A stretch of 21,189 bases of DNA, from contig CAAETY010000020.1 of NCBI GenBank assembly GCA_900759105.1, forward strand, positions 1 through 21,189. The letters are read 5' to 3'. Position numbers and translations under genes: made by a program. This DNA is from Peptococcaceae bacterium (GTDB lineage Bacteria > Bacillota > Peptococcia > Peptococcales > Peptococcaceae). Positions within the stretch are counted from its first letter, which is position 1, and each line of letters begins with the position of its first letter. Below are positions 21,185 through 21,189 of this stretch, in pieces. The notes beneath the pieces are model-generated. The model was not told the DNA's origin. It saw nothing but the letters and a program-made list of their open reading frames with translations, and did no database searches.

Positions 21185-21189
21185 ATCTC

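Noticed and set aside
1..21189. CRISPR array, tRNA or rRNA genes, complete insertion sequence
   Set aside because: No regularly spaced repeat-spacer series, no tRNA cloverleaf or rRNA-like sequence, and no intact transposase was seen on either strand.

Overview
The window looks like a chromosomal segment of a low-to-mid GC Bacillota (Clostridia-like, Gram-positive) bacterium. The evidence is a pair of lipoteichoic-acid-synthase-type enzymes, an SLH-domain cell-wall protein, LytTR response regulators, strong AGGAGG-type ribosome binding sites, and A-tract/T-tract hairpin terminators after most units. I cannot assign a genus. It falls into two parts with different base composition.

Positions 1 to about 6300 are GC-richer by eye and look like accessory DNA. 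A minus-strand unit (a 119-aa receiver domain that has lost every phosphorylation residue, then a 687-aa lipoprotein with propeller-like repeats) is divergent from a plus-strand LytTR response regulator/histidine kinase pair. Between the divergent promoters lies a 9-bp direct repeat spaced as for LytTR regulators. Downstream are decayed genes and the C-terminal stub of a large serine recombinase, the probable trace of an integrative element.

From about 6300 to the end the sequence reads as normal chromosome: a cupin (minus strand), then on the plus strand a beta-helix/SLH surface protein, a nitroreductase, a small transaldolase followed by a C39-like papain-fold protein, two tandem LtaS-type phosphoglycerol transferases (the first behind a long structured leader), a 4HBT thioesterase, a CpXC protein, a DUF5662-like gene with a metallo-beta-lactamase-fold hydrolase, and a second LytTR regulator coupled to a membrane protein that lacks a kinase domain.

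The most interesting item is in the gap at 16408-16880. On the minus strand lie two tandem, paralogous, structured small RNAs of about 115-120 nt. Both have a TATAAT -10 box, a conserved 5' block, a first hairpin, a single-stranded anti-Shine-Dalgarno UCUCCUU, a second hairpin presenting UUCCCCUC in its loop, and an intrinsic terminator. Stem sequences differ almost completely between the copies while pairing is kept. This is the pattern of sibling C-rich regulatory RNAs that act on ribosome binding sites; I do not recognise the family.
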